A stretch of 64,000 bases of DNA from Ananas comosus (GCF_001540865.1 NC_033623.1:12987361-13051360); one strand, 5' to 3'; shown: positions 24,703 through 37,669, counted from the stretch's first letter. Numbers and translations: made by a program. The notes: generated by a model from the letters alone, not told the origin.

Positions 24703-25470
24703 TCATGTTAGATTTTATTGGGTTTTAGTGATTTAAAATTTTATTAGCCTCTTGGACAGCCCAATACTTAATGCGCCTTTTATGAAAGTCCAATTAAAAT
24801 TTTCATATGCGAGGTTTAGTCCCACATTGGAAGCTAAAAATGTGTTATTTGTATTTATATATCTCTTTATTCTCAAGCTAGTTGTTTGGGAGAAAATGAA
24901 AGTTATGTTATCATTTAAACGCACGCACGGTTTATACACCGGGTTTATTTTATTTTATAATTTTAGACTTATCTTATTCTACACGAAATTAACGCGTTCA
25001 AACAAGATTCTCGTCTCTATTATATATATTGAAGAACATTGCGTGAATTTAACTTCAACAACCTGGTTATATATATTGGAGAAGGCCTTTGTTATATATA
25101 TTGAAGAAGATTGCGTGAGTTCAACTTCAATAACCTGGTTATATATATTGGAGAAGGTTGCGTAAGTTCAACAAGTATATATATTGGAGAAGGTTGTGTG
25201 AGTTCAACAAGAACCCCAGCATACCTAAGAGTTAAACCTTACCTCGTCTTTTCCTGCTTTCTCGCCATTGATTTTCGTGGAGCTTTCTTTGCTGGATCTG
25301 AAGCTTGTTGGGTTCGTCTTACTCCACTTTGAAAACGTAAGGGTGGAATTTGGTCGTTGTATCGTTGAAAGTAATTGCCGGGAAGCCTCGCACGTGGAGG
25401 GACAATTTCGCTTTTAAAATAGTGTTCTGCACATTTCGATTCACAGGACTTTTCTAATTCTTTTATTTAC
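24703..25470 (+). mobile_element. Probable solo LTR with internal tandem repeats
   Basis: Starts TGTTAGATTTTATTGGGT and contains GGTTTAGTCCCACATTGG. It then carries about five copies of a 35-45 bp unit (TATATATATTGGAGAAGG, TTGCGTGAGTTCAAC) at 25018-25210, and a GC-richer end near 25330-25420. Layout and composition suit a plant LTR, but there is no internal retrotransposon region beside it and I could not fix the right boundary. Confidence 0.45.
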
Positions 25471-27575
25471 AGTATTTATTATTTTTTTTTTCTCGGATCT
25501 TTTCTAAAACTGAAATTAAACTTTTGAATTATTTTAAAAAATATTTTAATAAAAAATCAGAAAGATTTTTCAACGTATCAAATCTCTGATAGTCTAATAA
25601 TTTATTATAGTGGTCGAAAGTTCGAGCCTCCATATAACGAGAAGATTTTCTCTCCTATGTATATATGTCGGTTGATGTGAATTGAACAACTACATAAAAA
25701 TTTAAATTCGGCGGACAAGTGAGTACAATTATTCAAAAAGATGTGTAAAATCAATTGCCAACTGGTGCCAATCATTCTCAATAGAGTTTTCCCGAACATA
25801 AATAAAAACACGAGGACCACGCGCATAAATTAACAATCTTGTTAGCTAGAATTTTAGAAACCTTTCATTGACACAGATGAATTTAATTAGTTGTTTTCAA
25901 TTATTAATAACGACAGAGCTGCTAAATTATGTTGACATTGCACAAAAGATACACACACGCTAGCTATTCCTTCACCGCCACAACAAAAAAGAAAAAGGTG
26001 AATAATCATCCATTGAAGTAAAATCTTCTAAAACAAGAATGCCAATGTCCATTCCTAATTAAACACAACGATTGCTATCACACACTGATTCAATTTCTTC
26101 AGTTTACGAACTTCCTATAAAGCTTTCTACGGAAGAAAACAATTAAACGTCGTCATGATAAGTTGGTTCATACATAAAAATATCACAAATGTCTTAAGAA
26201 GAGTGGATTGCTTTGTTATCGAGCCCAAGCACGGTCAAGCGGTGCGATCCAAGTTCTTGAGTTAAGATCCGGACTTGATTACTGATCACTCGAACAGATG
26301 TGGTCCAGTTGTTGCCCTGTTTGGTAGGGCGTTATTTTTCAACACTAGCCCGTACTTGCTCGAATAAAAATATTATCACCAATAGCTAGATCGGTTGATA
26401 ATTAATTGCCTTTTCACGCAAGGCTATAGGTCTCTAGGACATGCGTGAAATGCTGATGGACTTTATTAAAAATAAAGGATATTTAACGTCTGAACAAAAT
26501 TTCAGCGATTCCATCGAAAAAGAGAAACCTTAGCTTCTATGAAACGTCGTTCTATATGTCTTTCCATAGCAACTGCTTGAAGTTGTTGTTGGGTCCCCAA
26601 CAAAAACAATTGTGAGGAGCCAATTTATTTTCCTCTCGCCTTTCATGTAATTAAGTCGCAATCTTTCAGACAAGCGTGGGTGGAGAGAATCTTCTTCCAT
26701 TCATATGCAAGTGGGATTTTCTCGATCCTTCATTTACTAAATGCGAATGGAACTTCATTTTAATAAAATTTGGATTTTCTTTTTGACTGGTAGAGCACCG
26801 AAGAAAGAGTCAACTAAAAAGAACAAAGGTAATCGGAACTGGCCCTGCTAATCATCACACAAAGTTTCCCCAAAATCACTTTCAGTCTGATTGGCTCTTA
26901 AGATTAGACGCCGACCGTCGATGCTTTCGTTTCGACTTTTCAAACATAGTTCACCAATTACTCTCAATATTAACTCATATGGGCAAGCGGATTGACAACA
27001 ACAACATTTTAAGTGACAAATCGGATTCATGGACCGTGTTAATGTTCAACAATCAGATTGGATGGATCAATTTGAGAAATATATCTTCTTCGAATGAAAA
27101 AGGAAAAAAGAAGAAGAAAAAGAATTATAGGTATGTGCTCGAATCCTCAATAAGGAAAGAGAACGATTGATGATCCAGTGATTTAGTCATCTCATCAACT
27201 TAAGAAATTAAGAGCAATCTAAAGCATTACAATTATGTGACCAAGTTTATGCAATAAAAATTAAAACTATATGTTCTTCCTCTTGTGCTTAACAAGTTAA
27301 AATTAAAAGCGAGGTGTTTGACACGTACCCCCATTTGGGTCTAATCCGTCCACGTTCAATGTTTGGAATCTAGAATTTTACCTTGGAGGAGGGTGACCGA
27401 TTTTCTAAATTTATACGGGATCAAATATTAAACAAGAAATTGCATATAGAACATTACAATGGCTATATATATAGAAAGGCATAAAATTACATCACTAATT
27501 TATTTGCCCGTTGTATAAGTTTACTTTTGCGATAGAGACTGATGAGTCGTTCGGAGTTTAAACCTAAAAAGTACG
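25471..27575. other. Unrecognised DNA, no supported gene
   Basis: AT-rich to about 26200. 26200-27170 has more even composition and gives short frames on both strands (for example a minus frame at 26848-27030 containing ILRVIGELCLKSRNESIDG), which could be organelle-derived or an old retroelement. I could not match it to anything. Confidence 0.4.
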
Positions 27576-27578
27576 CTA

Positions 27579-27926
27579 CCGTTTGGTTCGGAGTTAAGAA
27601 AAAACTAGTTATTCCAGGGATAGGGTTAAGTTCGGAGTTAAGGTTGGGTTAGATTATTTTTTGTGTTTGGTTGGGGGTTGGAGTTAGTTCAGGATTAAAA
27701 AAAATAATGTTTGATTGGAGTAGGTGGGATAAGAAGGATAATGTGTAAAATAGTCTTTTGTTTGATTTGAGTAGTGGAGTGAGGTGGGGTTAGCTAACCC
27801 CACCCCAATGGGCTATTTTAGAATAGCCCATTTGGGGTGGGATTTGCTAATCCCACCCTTATTTGATGTGTTTGGGAATAAGTTGAGGATAAGGGGTTAT
27901 TCCACCCCTTAACCCCCAACCAAACA
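27579..27926. mobile_element. MITE with GTTTGGTT ends
   Basis: 348 bp. Left end CCGTTTGGTTCGGAGTTAAG; right end, inverted, TGTTTGGTTGGGGGTTAAGG. Flanked by CTA at 27576-27578 and 27927-27929. Same family as 54226-54620, sharing AACTATTCCAGGGATAG near the left end and GGTTATTCCACCCCTTAACC near the right. Confidence 0.75.
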
Positions 27927-27929
27927 CTA

Positions 27930-28559
27930 GTACAAACTTTATTTAAATCCCGATATTGCATCCGAAGTCATAAATTTGTTAGCCTCATTTGTATGGTTGT
28001 AGTGGAGTAATAAGTTGCTTTCGAGTTTCTTGTTTCCACAAAGCATATAGATGAGAGGTCATTTTGCATTTACTCTTTAAAGCTCTGAGCTCACCACATC
28101 TGGTTAGTCACACGAGTGCACCAATAAAAATATCTACAAGCAAACATTAGTAGCCATGAGTAATGTTAGATATGACTCCAAATTTAATTATCGAGTTCGA
28201 TTTTGTATCATAATTTATTAAAAATTTTATGGTATGATAAATTTAAAAATAATTTGTGAAAGAAAAAAGAGATGTTTGTGATGAAAGCGGAGGGCTCAGA
28301 TTGATAGCCCCGAGAGATTTTGAAGAAATTCGTTAAGATTTTTTTTTTCTTCTTTTTGTCCTATAAACGATATAGTGCATTGTGGTTTTCACAATATTGT
28401 ACTTCATACAGTGAAGTTAGATCTGTCATCTTTCGTTCGTGGTTTTTTTCTGTAAAAATATTTTTGTGAACATCCTTGTGTTCTTTTTTTTTTAATTTTG
28501 TGATTTGTCTATATTGTGATCACCGTTTTTCGTTTTTGATTGTGCGCTCGTCGTAATTA
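27930..28559. other. Possible LTR remnant, plus orientation
   Basis: The end of this stretch (TCATCTTTCGTTCGTGGTTT through TTTGTGATTTGTCTATATTG) resembles the terminal part of a plant LTR, but no matching second LTR or coding region is present. Otherwise nothing is recognised. Confidence 0.3.
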
Positions 28560-28776
28560 ACTAAAGAATTTGGCTTCTTTTCATGATACTCCAAAGATGA
28601 TACAACAATGGTTAAATAACCATTTACATACATGCCCTAATAAATCAGGGCCTAATCTAAGCCTTAATTTTAGGAAGACAATCATGTGATTGATTGTCTA
28701 AGAATGAAAAATTCCTAAGAAAGAAAGTAAAAGATGGAAATAAATAAAATTATAAATCATATTTCCAATCTAAATG
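28560..28776 (-). repeat. Probable 3' LTR of the copia element
   Basis: Begins just after the polypurine-like GAGAGGGAGTATTAACAT (minus strand) that follows the RNase H stop at 28790, in the position expected of the 3' LTR. No second LTR is seen on the 5' side, so its limits are estimates. Confidence 0.5.
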
Positions 28777-28789
28777 TTAATACTCCCTC

Positions 28790-31700
28790 TCAAGTTGGCG
28801 CATGAACATCAGTGATGCCCAACTTGCCAAGCAAAAAATAAAACTGCTGTCGTCCCAGTGCTTTAGTAAAAATATCGGCAAGTTGGAGATTACTGGGCAC
28901 ATGAAAGATTTCAATATCATGCGATTGAAGCCGTTCGCGAATAAAATGACAATCAATTTCGATATGTTTAATACACTCATGGAAAACGGGATTAGCCGCA
29001 ATGTGAAGTGCCACTTGGTTATCACAAAACAGCCTCATTGGTTTGGGATGATCAACTCCAAGAGAACAAAGCAAATTTCGAAGCCAAATTAGCTCACAAG
29101 TAGTAACAGCCATGGATCGATATTCAGCTTCTACAGATGAACGTGAAACTATTGTTTGCTTCTTAGCTTTCCAAGAAATAGGTGAAGAACCTAGCATGAC
29201 AAAATAACCTGTAAGGGAGCGACGTGTCATAGGGCAACTTGCCCAATCTGTATCACAGTGAGCCCGCAATTGTAGATCATTTGAAGCCGAAAGAAAGATG
29301 CCTTGTCCGGGACAAGACTTTAAATAATGTAGAATTCTCATCGCTGCATTTAAATGTCCTTGGCATGGCTTTTGCATAAATTGACTGAGGATATGCACCG
29401 AATATGTAATTTCTGGTCAAGTGATAGTGAGATATATGAGCCTTCCAATGAGACGTCTATATTGTGCAGGATTATCAACTGGTGATCCTGAATTTTGAGA
29501 AAGTTGGTGTTGTTGTCCCATTGGAAAGTATGCAGGCTTGGCTCCAAGCATTCCACATTCAGCTAAAATATCCAAGGTATATTTTCTTTGACATAAAAAT
29601 ATATCCGAAGGAGAATGAACTACCTCCACACCAAGAAAGTATTTCAAAGTACCAAGATCCTTGATATGAAAGCAAGTATCAAGGTACTGTTTAAGCAATA
29701 GACACTCTTTGGAATTATTTCCTGCAATGATCAAGTCGTCGACATACACAAGGACAGCCAAAAATGCATTTCCTTTATTGAATGTAAAAAGCGAATAATC
29801 CACCTTAGATTGAAGAAAACCATACCTTTTAAGGGCATCAGAAAATTTAGCAAACCAATTTCTTGAGGCTTGTCGTAATCCATAAAGAGATTTACGTAAA
29901 CGACAAACCCTTCTATCCTGATTTTTGGAGATACCTGGTGGAAGAGACATGTATACTTCTTCATCTAAATCACCATGTAGAAAAGCATTATTCACATCAA
30001 GTTGGTGGAGTTCTCACTTCTTTGCGACTACTACAGCAAGTAGACAACGAACAGTCACAAGTTTAGCAACTGGAGCATATGTTTCATGAAAATCTAATCC
30101 CTCAATTTGTGTGTAACCCTTGGCCACGAGGCGTGCTTTGTAGCGTTCTATACTGCCGTCAGCCCGATATTTGATTTTATAAACCCATTTGCATCCAATA
30201 GGTTTCTTATTAGGGGGAAGATGCTCTAAAGTCCATATTTGATTTGTTTCAAGTGCTTGAATTTTCTTTGCCATAGAATCATGCCACTTCGGATCATTTA
30301 TTGCCTGGGAAAAAGACTTTGGCTCATCCAAGTTTGTGGTGGCCGCTAGGAAAGCTCGATGTTTAGGCGAGAAGCGATCATAGAAAATAAAATGCGAAAG
30401 AGTATGTGACGTACCGGAAGAAGCATTTTGAAGTGATGAGTGGGAGTTAGAGTTTCCAAGAGCAAAGTGGCATATATAATCTATTAAATAAGTTGGTCGT
30501 TTGTGTGTTCTTTGTGGTCGAGAAAATGTAGGATGCATTTCAGGCATAGGTTCTATATCAGTTTCTTTTTCCGAATTGGTTGATTGAGAATTACTAATGT
30601 CAGAAATGACATCAGAATTCTCCTTTTGGGGTATTAAGGGAGCTGCAGGATTAGTATCAATGGGTTGGTTAGATTGTTTTATTGATAAAGGTGGAATTAT
30701 TTGAGCTTCAGTATAATCTTGAATGCGTTGTGGAATCACAGTTTCATGATGGTTATGTTGCATGGCATCAAGAGTGCTCGAACTGGCAAAAGGAAATTGG
30801 TCTTCGTAAAATATCACATCACGAGAAACAAAAATATGTTTAGTGGCTAAATCATAGACTTTCCAACCCTTTTTCCCATAAGGATATCCTACAAAGATGC
30901 ATCTAGCTGCCCGTGGATCAAATTTATCATGTATTTTGTAATGAAGATGAGCATAACATAAGCACCCAAAGACACAAAAATGTTCATATGATGGTGCTTT
31001 AGAAAATAAAATTTCAAATGGAGACTTTCCTGAAAGAAGTGGAGTCGGAGTGTAGTTTATCAAATATGTAGCAGTTAACACATGTTCACCCAAAAAATCA
31101 ATAGGAAGGTGAGCTTGGAAACGTAAAGCTCGCGCAACATTAAGGACATGACGATGCTTTCGCTCTATTCTTTCATTTTGTTGGGGTGTATGAACACAAG
31201 AAGTTTGATATATGATGCCATTTTGATGGAAAAATTTTTGCATGAGATTAGAAGTGAATTCCGATCCATTGTCATTCCTAACTTGTTGCACTTGACATTG
31301 AAATTGTGTTTTAACCATAGCACAAAACGAGGTCAAGTAATGATAAGCCTCAGATTTTTGTTGCATCAAATATACCCATGTGGCACGACTAAAATCATCT
31401 ACTATAGTGAGAAAGTAATGGACTCCAGAATTTGAACGTGTATGATAACGACCCCATATATCACAATGTATAAGAGCAAAACAACAACTAGTTTTATTAT
31501 TACTTAAAGGAAATGATGCACGAGTTTGTTTGGCACGATGACAAACATCACAACCAGCAGAATAATTATTTGTAGAAAAAAAGATTTCAGGAATAAAAGA
31601 TAAACTGCGATGTGAAGCATATCCGAGCCTTTGATGCCATACTAGGTTATTGTTAGGTTGAATGACAGGTGCTGCAATTGGGATAGCCGACTGTTTGAAG

Positions 31701-32503
31701 TAGTATACTCCATCTCTCATTTCACCCACTCCAATCAGCTTCTTCTTGGTGAGGTCCTGAATAGCACAAAATGTTGGAAAGAAAGTCACAACACAATTCA
31801 AATCAGTGGTAAGTTTTTGGACAGAAATCAAATTGCATTTAAAATTTGGCACATATAGAACATTATTCAGAACAATATTTTGGCTTAATGGAATGCAACC
31901 AATTTTTGAAATAGGCATATAGGTTCCATTTGGCAAACGAACAGGTGGTTTGTTATAGGCTATTTTAGATTGAGCCAAAGCTCGCTCACTAGCAGTCATA
32001 TGATCCGAAGCTCCACTAGCAATTATCCACTCAGCTTCACAAAAATTTTGAAAGACCTTACCAGAAAAAGACTCTTGCATGCGTGATTTTTCAGTACTTA
32101 ATAAAATTAGGAGCTGATCATATTGTTCTCTGTTCAATCCTGCAAGAGGCGAGGCATCCACTTTGGTAGCTTGAGAACTATTTGCAGATGTGTATGGAAC
32201 TCTGCTTGATTGCTCAGTTTGCATATTGCTGAATGTTTAGGAAAAGATTGCATTAGATGCTGGTACAAATATTCTTGATCGTCTATTTGACCAGTTTGGT
32301 GGATATCCAACGAGTTCATAACATCTTGACTTGTTGTGGCCCAATTTCTTGCAATGATCACATCTTTCTTTGAAGCGATTAGAATCTCTTTGATTTGTCT
32401 TGACCACATTGCTAACATGTAAGTAAGGGCCGCAGCTTTGACTTTGGCGGCGCTCAACTAGCAAATAGAGATTGTTGTTTTCTTCTCTTACAAACAAACA
32501 CAT
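28790..32503 (-). pseudogene. Ty1/copia retrotransposon gag-pol, 5'-truncated, three in-frame stops
   Basis: One reading frame runs from 32503 to 28790 in copia order. It has a gag zinc knuckle (CDHCKKLGH then C), a protease region (WIIASGASDHM), integrase (HH-CC finger with CDVCH, then the D, D and E residues in CDIWG, RNDNGSEF and NERIERKHRH), reverse transcriptase (KWVYKIKYRADG, YVDDLIIAG) and RNase H (DTDWAS, SVEAEYRS). The normal active-site Asp of the protease is Ala here. In-frame stops interrupt it at 32237-32239 (TAA), 30014-30016 (TGA) and 29414-29416 (TGA). The N-terminal gag and 5' LTR are missing; sequence near 32510-32590 is unrelated, and a 100-N gap follows. A dead element. 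Confidence 0.92.
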
Positions 32504-32628
32504 ATACTTACTAGCATTGGCTCAGGATCAATGCGCTTAAAATCTAAAAATCGTATAGCTAGTCTATGCTCACCTAGGCCCATGAGATATTAGTGCCACC
32601 TTCTTTCTTCGTCGCCTCTTCGCCACGA

Positions 32629-32728
32629 NNNNNNNNNNNNNNNNNNNNNNNNNNNNNNNNNNNNNNNNNNNNNNNNNNNNNNNNNNNNNNNNNNNNNNNN
32701 NNNNNNNNNNNNNNNNNNNNNNNNNNNN
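32629..32728. other. Assembly gap of 100 N
   Basis: Exactly 100 N, a conventional placeholder for a gap of unknown size. It lies just upstream of the truncated copia element, whose missing gag and 5' LTR may be in the gap. Confidence 0.95.
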
Positions 32729-32804
32729 CACGGACCATAAATGCGGCGATCGGGTGTGCTCGTGTGTCTGTGCCTGTGTGCGTCTATGTGTGGTGTGGAC
32801 TCTC

Positions 32805-32843
32805 TCTTACCCTCTCTCTCTCTCTCTCCTCACTTCCTCTCAC

Positions 32844-32880
<37 letters not shown>
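32805..32880. repeat. (CT)n tract
   Basis: A run of CT dinucleotides broken by CTCACTTC words, followed to about 33240 by GC-rich DNA with CACGTGCG and GACGTCA words. It could be the promoter or leader of a gene whose body I cannot find. No supported coding frame. Confidence 0.7.
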
Positions 32881-32882
<2 letters not shown>

Positions 32883-33240
32883 CGCTCTCTATGGCTTTTG
32901 CGCGTCGGAGTGGATGTGTGGCCGAGCAGCGCCAACCAAGCATCCCCACTTGCCTTCCCCCCTCCTATTTTTACACCTCCGCTATATACGTTGCGGAAAT
33001 TTGTTCCGTGCAACCGTGAGTCTCTCCCCCTCGTCACATCGCTCCCCACACGCCCCCACCTCAAACCCTCGCTCCTATTGGTCGATCCGGCGCCGCCCAA
33101 CCAGTGCTACAACGGGTTTGAAATCGAGCGTTGGGAGAGTTTGTTGGGGCCGGTAAAGTAACAACGCAAGTCGTTATTGCGGGCGCGCACTCACGTGCGG
33201 CGCACGCGTGGGGCTTCGTGGTTGGATAAGCCCCCGAGAG

Positions 33241-34378
33241 GTTGGCTCTGACGTCACCGTGGGTTCGATCTATAGCTTATAGGAGACTTGCGTACATGTT
33301 AGTATTTGAGTCGTCATAGTTGAAGAGTCCTGGGATAATAGTGAACGGAATTAACTGCCCAATTTATTTCAAAGATGATATAGCTCGAAATCAGAATTAT
33401 TTTATTTAGGTTTCGTATTTAGAACTCCATTTTCAACTACTAATAGCCATTTTTAAGCCTGTTTTATACTAAATTCGATAGTTTAAATAACATGGTATTA
33501 AAATTAATTTGTGAATTAATTTCCAACTTTATTATTTAACGGGTCGTATATTTTTTATATCCAGTAAAAATACGAATGAAAATATTAATATATATTTTTG
33601 AACCCTTTTTTGCTAGATCTATTTTTTGAATGACACAAAATATTAAATCCTTAAGTTGAGATCCATGCGCTGCCGCGCTAATTATGCTTCCGTACGTAAG
33701 TTTGTTGTGAGTAAGCATGATGTTGTTGTGCCACCTGTTAGGATCAATTCACGTACACCGGCTGTTATCGTGCCAAGTGTTAGGCTCAAGAACACCAACT
33801 TCGGATAAAGTTTTTAAATTTCTTTAATTGGAACTTGATCTGTAGTCGTGTCAATATTCTTGTGATACACATTTGCTTTGCACTGTGCCTGCATGATACT
33901 GGACTGGCTACCCCAATATCTAAAAGTAAATATAAATATTTTTTTTTCGTCCAATTATTTATATATATAACTAATTATATATATAAAAAAATATGACTAA
34001 CATACTATACTATTAATAGCATCAAATCATTTGTACTATTAATTTATTCTTGGATGAAGAGATATGCAGTTAGAATGATAATAATTCTCTAGAATTGAGA
34101 GGGCAGTTGTTTAAATAATATAATTTAATAGATAAAAATGATTAAATAAGTAAATCTAATAGTAAAAAGTTTGATAGCACTAAATACTTGGTATGTAGCC
34201 GGACTATACATATTATATTTTTATTTTCAATATTAAGATTTTAAAAGAATTATCTAATCTATAGACAAATTAGATGTAAAATTTAAATTCAACTTTTGAG
34301 TTTAAAAGTAGTATTTCTTGGAACCAATTTAGTATTAACAAATTTCCAGCAAATCACTAGTATAGTTGTGAAATAAAA
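33241..34378. other. AT-rich intergenic DNA, no gene seen
   Basis: No coding frame, RNA gene or element boundary visible. Confidence 0.6.
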
Positions 34379-34785
34379 AGACCAGTTAATTATCATGGGT
34401 CACAAATTTGGGCCTTTTGTGTTTGGTGTTATTTTGGGTCTTGAATTCCTAGATTGGCTTTGAATATAGGTTTCTGGGAGTATGGAGCCCACCCCCCCCA
34501 CACACACACACGCACACGCACACACTGCTATGTTTCACACACACACTGCTATGTTTTCGGAAGTATAAGAAAATAAAGAGACCAGTTAATTATCATGGGT
34601 CACAAATTTGGGCCTTTTGTGTTTGGTGTTATTTTGGGTCTCGAATTCCTAGATTGGCTTTGAATATAGGTTTCTGGGAGTATGGAGCCCACCCCCACAC
34701 ACACACACACGCACACGCACACACTGCTATGTTTCACACACACACACACACACACACTGCTATGTTTTCGGAAGTATAAGAAAAT
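34379..34785. repeat. Tandem duplication of about 199 bp with (CA)n tracts
   Basis: The unit GACCAGTTAATTATCATGGG through TGTTTTCGGAAGTATAAG occurs twice in a row and is nearly identical outside the CA repeats, whose lengths differ between copies. The near identity indicates a recent duplication. Confidence 0.88.
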
Positions 34786-35074
34786 TCATGCTTCCAATCT
34801 TTTGGCTCTTGAATTAATCACTTTGATAAATTCATGGTTCCAACCTTTTAGCTTTTGGATTAATCACTTTGATTATTTTGTACCTTAGATTAATATTATT
34901 ATCCTAGAGGGACTATTCAACCTTAGGGAGACCACTCAGTTCTAAGAAGAACTACTATCATTCCGACTTTACAATTCTTAATCTAAGAACCAAAAAATCG
35001 GAAGTACCAACTCACTTATGCTTTCGATAGCACAGTAGCTCTACACCACACACACACATGCGTGCACACACACA

Positions 35075-35237
35075 TATATATATAGTGCAAGGCTACTGTG
35101 CTATTGGGAGTACAACAGTCCTTGTGCTCCTAACTTTTTCAATTTTTCTTCTCTCTCTCATCTTAACCATGCATCAAAATTGATGAATGGTTAAGAAATT
35201 AAAAGTATAAAGGTTATTGTACTCCTAATAGTATAGT

Positions 35238-35243
<6 letters not shown>
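35075..35243. mobile_element. Small inverted-repeat element set in TA/CT microsatellites
   Basis: Left end AAGGCTACTGTGCTATTGGG and, inverted from the right, GACTACTATACTATTAGGAG. A (TA)n tract lies on the left and a (CT)n(TA)n tract on the right. The ends resemble those at 35565 and 56881. Confidence 0.6.
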
Positions 35244-35294
<51 letters not shown>

Positions 35295-35514
35295 GAGTTG
35301 AGCTAGAATACTTGTAAAAGTATTATGTGAGTGGTGCTTTTGAGTTTTTAGCCATTGGATGGAGAGATGTGAGATTGAGATGATGGTGGTAGGTGGTGGT
35401 AGATGGAATAGTGTTTGATCCAAGGGCTATTAAATATCAAGGAGTAGATCCAATGGCTAAAAATCTAATAGCTAGCATCATGGAAGTAATACTTGTAAAA
35501 GTATTATAGCTCAA

Positions 35515-35518
<4 letters not shown>
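35295..35518. mobile_element. Inverted-repeat MITE inside (TA)n
   Basis: 224 bp. The ends GAGTTGAGCTAGAATACTTG and, inverted, GAATTGAGCTATAATACTTT continue as TAAAAGTATTA on both sides, and long TA runs lie directly outside. Similar microsatellite-targeting elements (Micron) are known from rice. Confidence 0.75.

Positions 35519-35564
<46 letters not shown>
35519..35564. repeat. (TA)n microsatellite
   Basis: An uninterrupted TA run separating two inverted-repeat elements. Confidence 0.95.
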
Positions 35565-35567
<3 letters not shown>

Positions 35568-35812
35568 TCCGGCTACTATACTATCGATAGTAGCAAGCCC
35601 TTGGTACTATAGAGTTTTCTACCGTTAGATCTACCCTTTGATCATTTCCACCTGTTAGATTATACTAACCAACCACTCACTCAACCCTAGGGGACCACTA
35701 TTAATTTAACCGGAGACCACTATCATCCTAACCGCACATCTTTTCATCCAACGGTCGAAAACTCAATAGTATCAAAGGCTTGGTACTATTGATAGTATAG
35801 TAGCATAATTCT
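35565..35812. mobile_element. Inverted-repeat MITE inside (TA)n
   Basis: About 248 bp. Left GGCTACTATACTATCGATAG, right inverted TGCTACTATACTATCAATAG, both continuing into AGTACCAAGC-like arms. TA runs lie on both sides. Confidence 0.75.
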
Positions 35813-35829
35813 ATATATATATATATATC

Positions 35830-36662
35830 TTTTACACTGTCCAAATATAGTGAAAGAGTGCTAAAACCTAAAGAGACCCGAGTCACGCACCTAAATTTTC
35901 GAACTGGAAGTAAACTAATCAATTGGAGAGTTTAGATTCTGACCGATGGGCTCAAATGCTAAGATTGTGCAGCTGGGGTAGGTGGCTTCAACCTAACCCC
36001 ATGCCACTTCTATTGAACTTCAGATCCGTAAATTTCTCTCCAATTAATGTCCGTGACATTATTCATCTGATTGCAGCCTATTAATGAATACAAATGTTGT
36101 AATGTTTTTTGAATTGTTGCTGCAAAAGTCGACCATTTGGATTGTGGTTGCTTTCTTCCTTGAACTTCTAATTTTAAGACCATGTTTTCGTTAAGCGCAA
36201 CCGAATCAAATATGAGTGGTAAAAGTTTGAGCAGTACGTGAACTCATCACCTTCCCCTTCAAACAAAATCACCAATTTTATATCGTAAATGAACTCGTGA
36301 CATTTACCTATAGTTTATATTCCTCTCTCTCAATCCAACTGCATGTAGGCACTCACAGATCGTTAGGCTTGTTCGAGTTCCACTCAAAGGCACAATAGAA
36401 CCAAAGATACTATGACCTAACTTGTAAGGCTCAATTTAATTTAATTTTGTGAAGAAGAAAAAGGTAAAAGAACAAGGACCTTAACCCGGCTCAATCTAGC
36501 CTGCTGCCCCAAAGTCTAATGAGGTTGAATCCGGGCGTGAGACTTCAGGTGTGAAAACTATGACCAGAATCAAGTTAGGCCGACCAAACTCAATCCATCG
36601 CTACAGGCATGCATGGTTCAACAGATCTAGACCACCTCACACATGATGCAGCTCAACTCCCT
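35830..36662. other. Intergenic DNA, no gene seen
   Basis: Mixed composition. Short frames only, none recognised. Confidence 0.6.
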
Positions 36663-36673
36663 TAAAATGGTAA

Positions 36674-37669
36674 TTGTTTTTTTTTTTTTTTTTTTTTTTT
36701 TTTTTGAGAAAAAGAGGTAGCATGCTACCCACTTCATTCATTGAAAAATTGAATTAGGCTACAGGGGTGAGACAATCAGGTCCTCTAAGAGGGTGGAAAA
36801 AAAATAAAAAAGAAAAAAAAGAAAAAAAGAAAACTACATCTCATAAAAGTGTCGATTAGCCGAGAGTAGATGTTTCCAAAAATTCGACAACTGTTTAACC
36901 TTGCGAACTGCTATCAGGGGGTCCAGCTGGATCATTCTAAAGATCGTATCATTTCTGCTCTCCCAGATGACCCACCAACAGGCTGCTAGTTCCGGTAGCC
37001 TATTACACAAAGATTGCGAAGTTTTCCAACCCGTCCACCTATCCCAGATCGAATTAACATCGACTCCCAATTCCGTAGACTGAACACCCTCCACGGCCAT
37101 CACTAATACGAATTTAGCAAATACGCATGCAGTGAGCAAGTGATCAACAGTTTCCACTTCAGTCTCGCACATCACACAGGCTGTGTCTCCGATCCAGCCT
37201 CTCTTTAGTAGGTTATCTACCGTGAGAAGCCTCTTCTTTAGGACGAGCCAGCAGAACACTTTCACTTTTAGGGGTATTCGAAGTCTCCATAACTTGATTG
37301 CTCATCTGGGTTCCAACGCCAAAGAATCTTGTCTGGGCTCGGACCTATTCTGAAAATAGAGATCCGATCCTTAAGCGCAGAGAAGTTAGAACACAAACCC
37401 TGCGTCGCCTCCTAGAATCTTGCTCCAGTTCCAGCCATCACTCGTCAAACAATCCTTGACTTTAAGGGCCTTGCATTCCGTCATATTGTACACCTCCGGA
37501 AAATCCAGTTGTAAAGAGCTCACCCCACTCCAACGGTCCGACCAAAAATCAATCATACATCCGTTCCCCAGTTCATAGTATATTCCCCATTTAAAGATAT
37601 CAGAAAGACTTAGAACTCCTTTCCACCAATCGGAAAGAGGTGTAAAGGATCTTCCTTCCTTCAAAGGTC
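36674..37669 (-). mobile_element. 5'-truncated LINE with target duplication
   Basis: On the minus strand this ends in a poly(A) of about 28 bases (T-run at 36676-36705) preceded by the tail GAATGAAGTGGGTAGCATGC. It carries the C-terminal part of a LINE ORF2: a region at 37386-37664 (with SLSDIFKWG, IDFWSDRW) and, at 36834-37265, a reverse-transcriptase zinc-binding domain (FCWLVLKKRL, CVMCETEVETVDHLL, CWWVIWESRND). An 11-bp duplication TAAAATGGTAA flanks it (36663-36673 and 37670-37680). The reverse-transcriptase core is absent and the frame is broken. Confidence 0.92.

Noticed and set aside
24752..25332. 137-aa and 73-aa frames in the LTR-like region
   Set aside because: Built from the tandem TATATATATTGGAGAAGG unit, with no family match. 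Treated as repeat sequence.
26200..27170. Possible organelle-derived insertion
   Set aside because: Base composition and short frames suggested chloroplast or mitochondrial DNA, but I could not match any known organelle gene, so I make no claim.
32593..33161. Gene spanning the 100-N gap at 32.6-33.2 kb
   Set aside because: The frames are low-complexity CT-repeat translations running through N positions.
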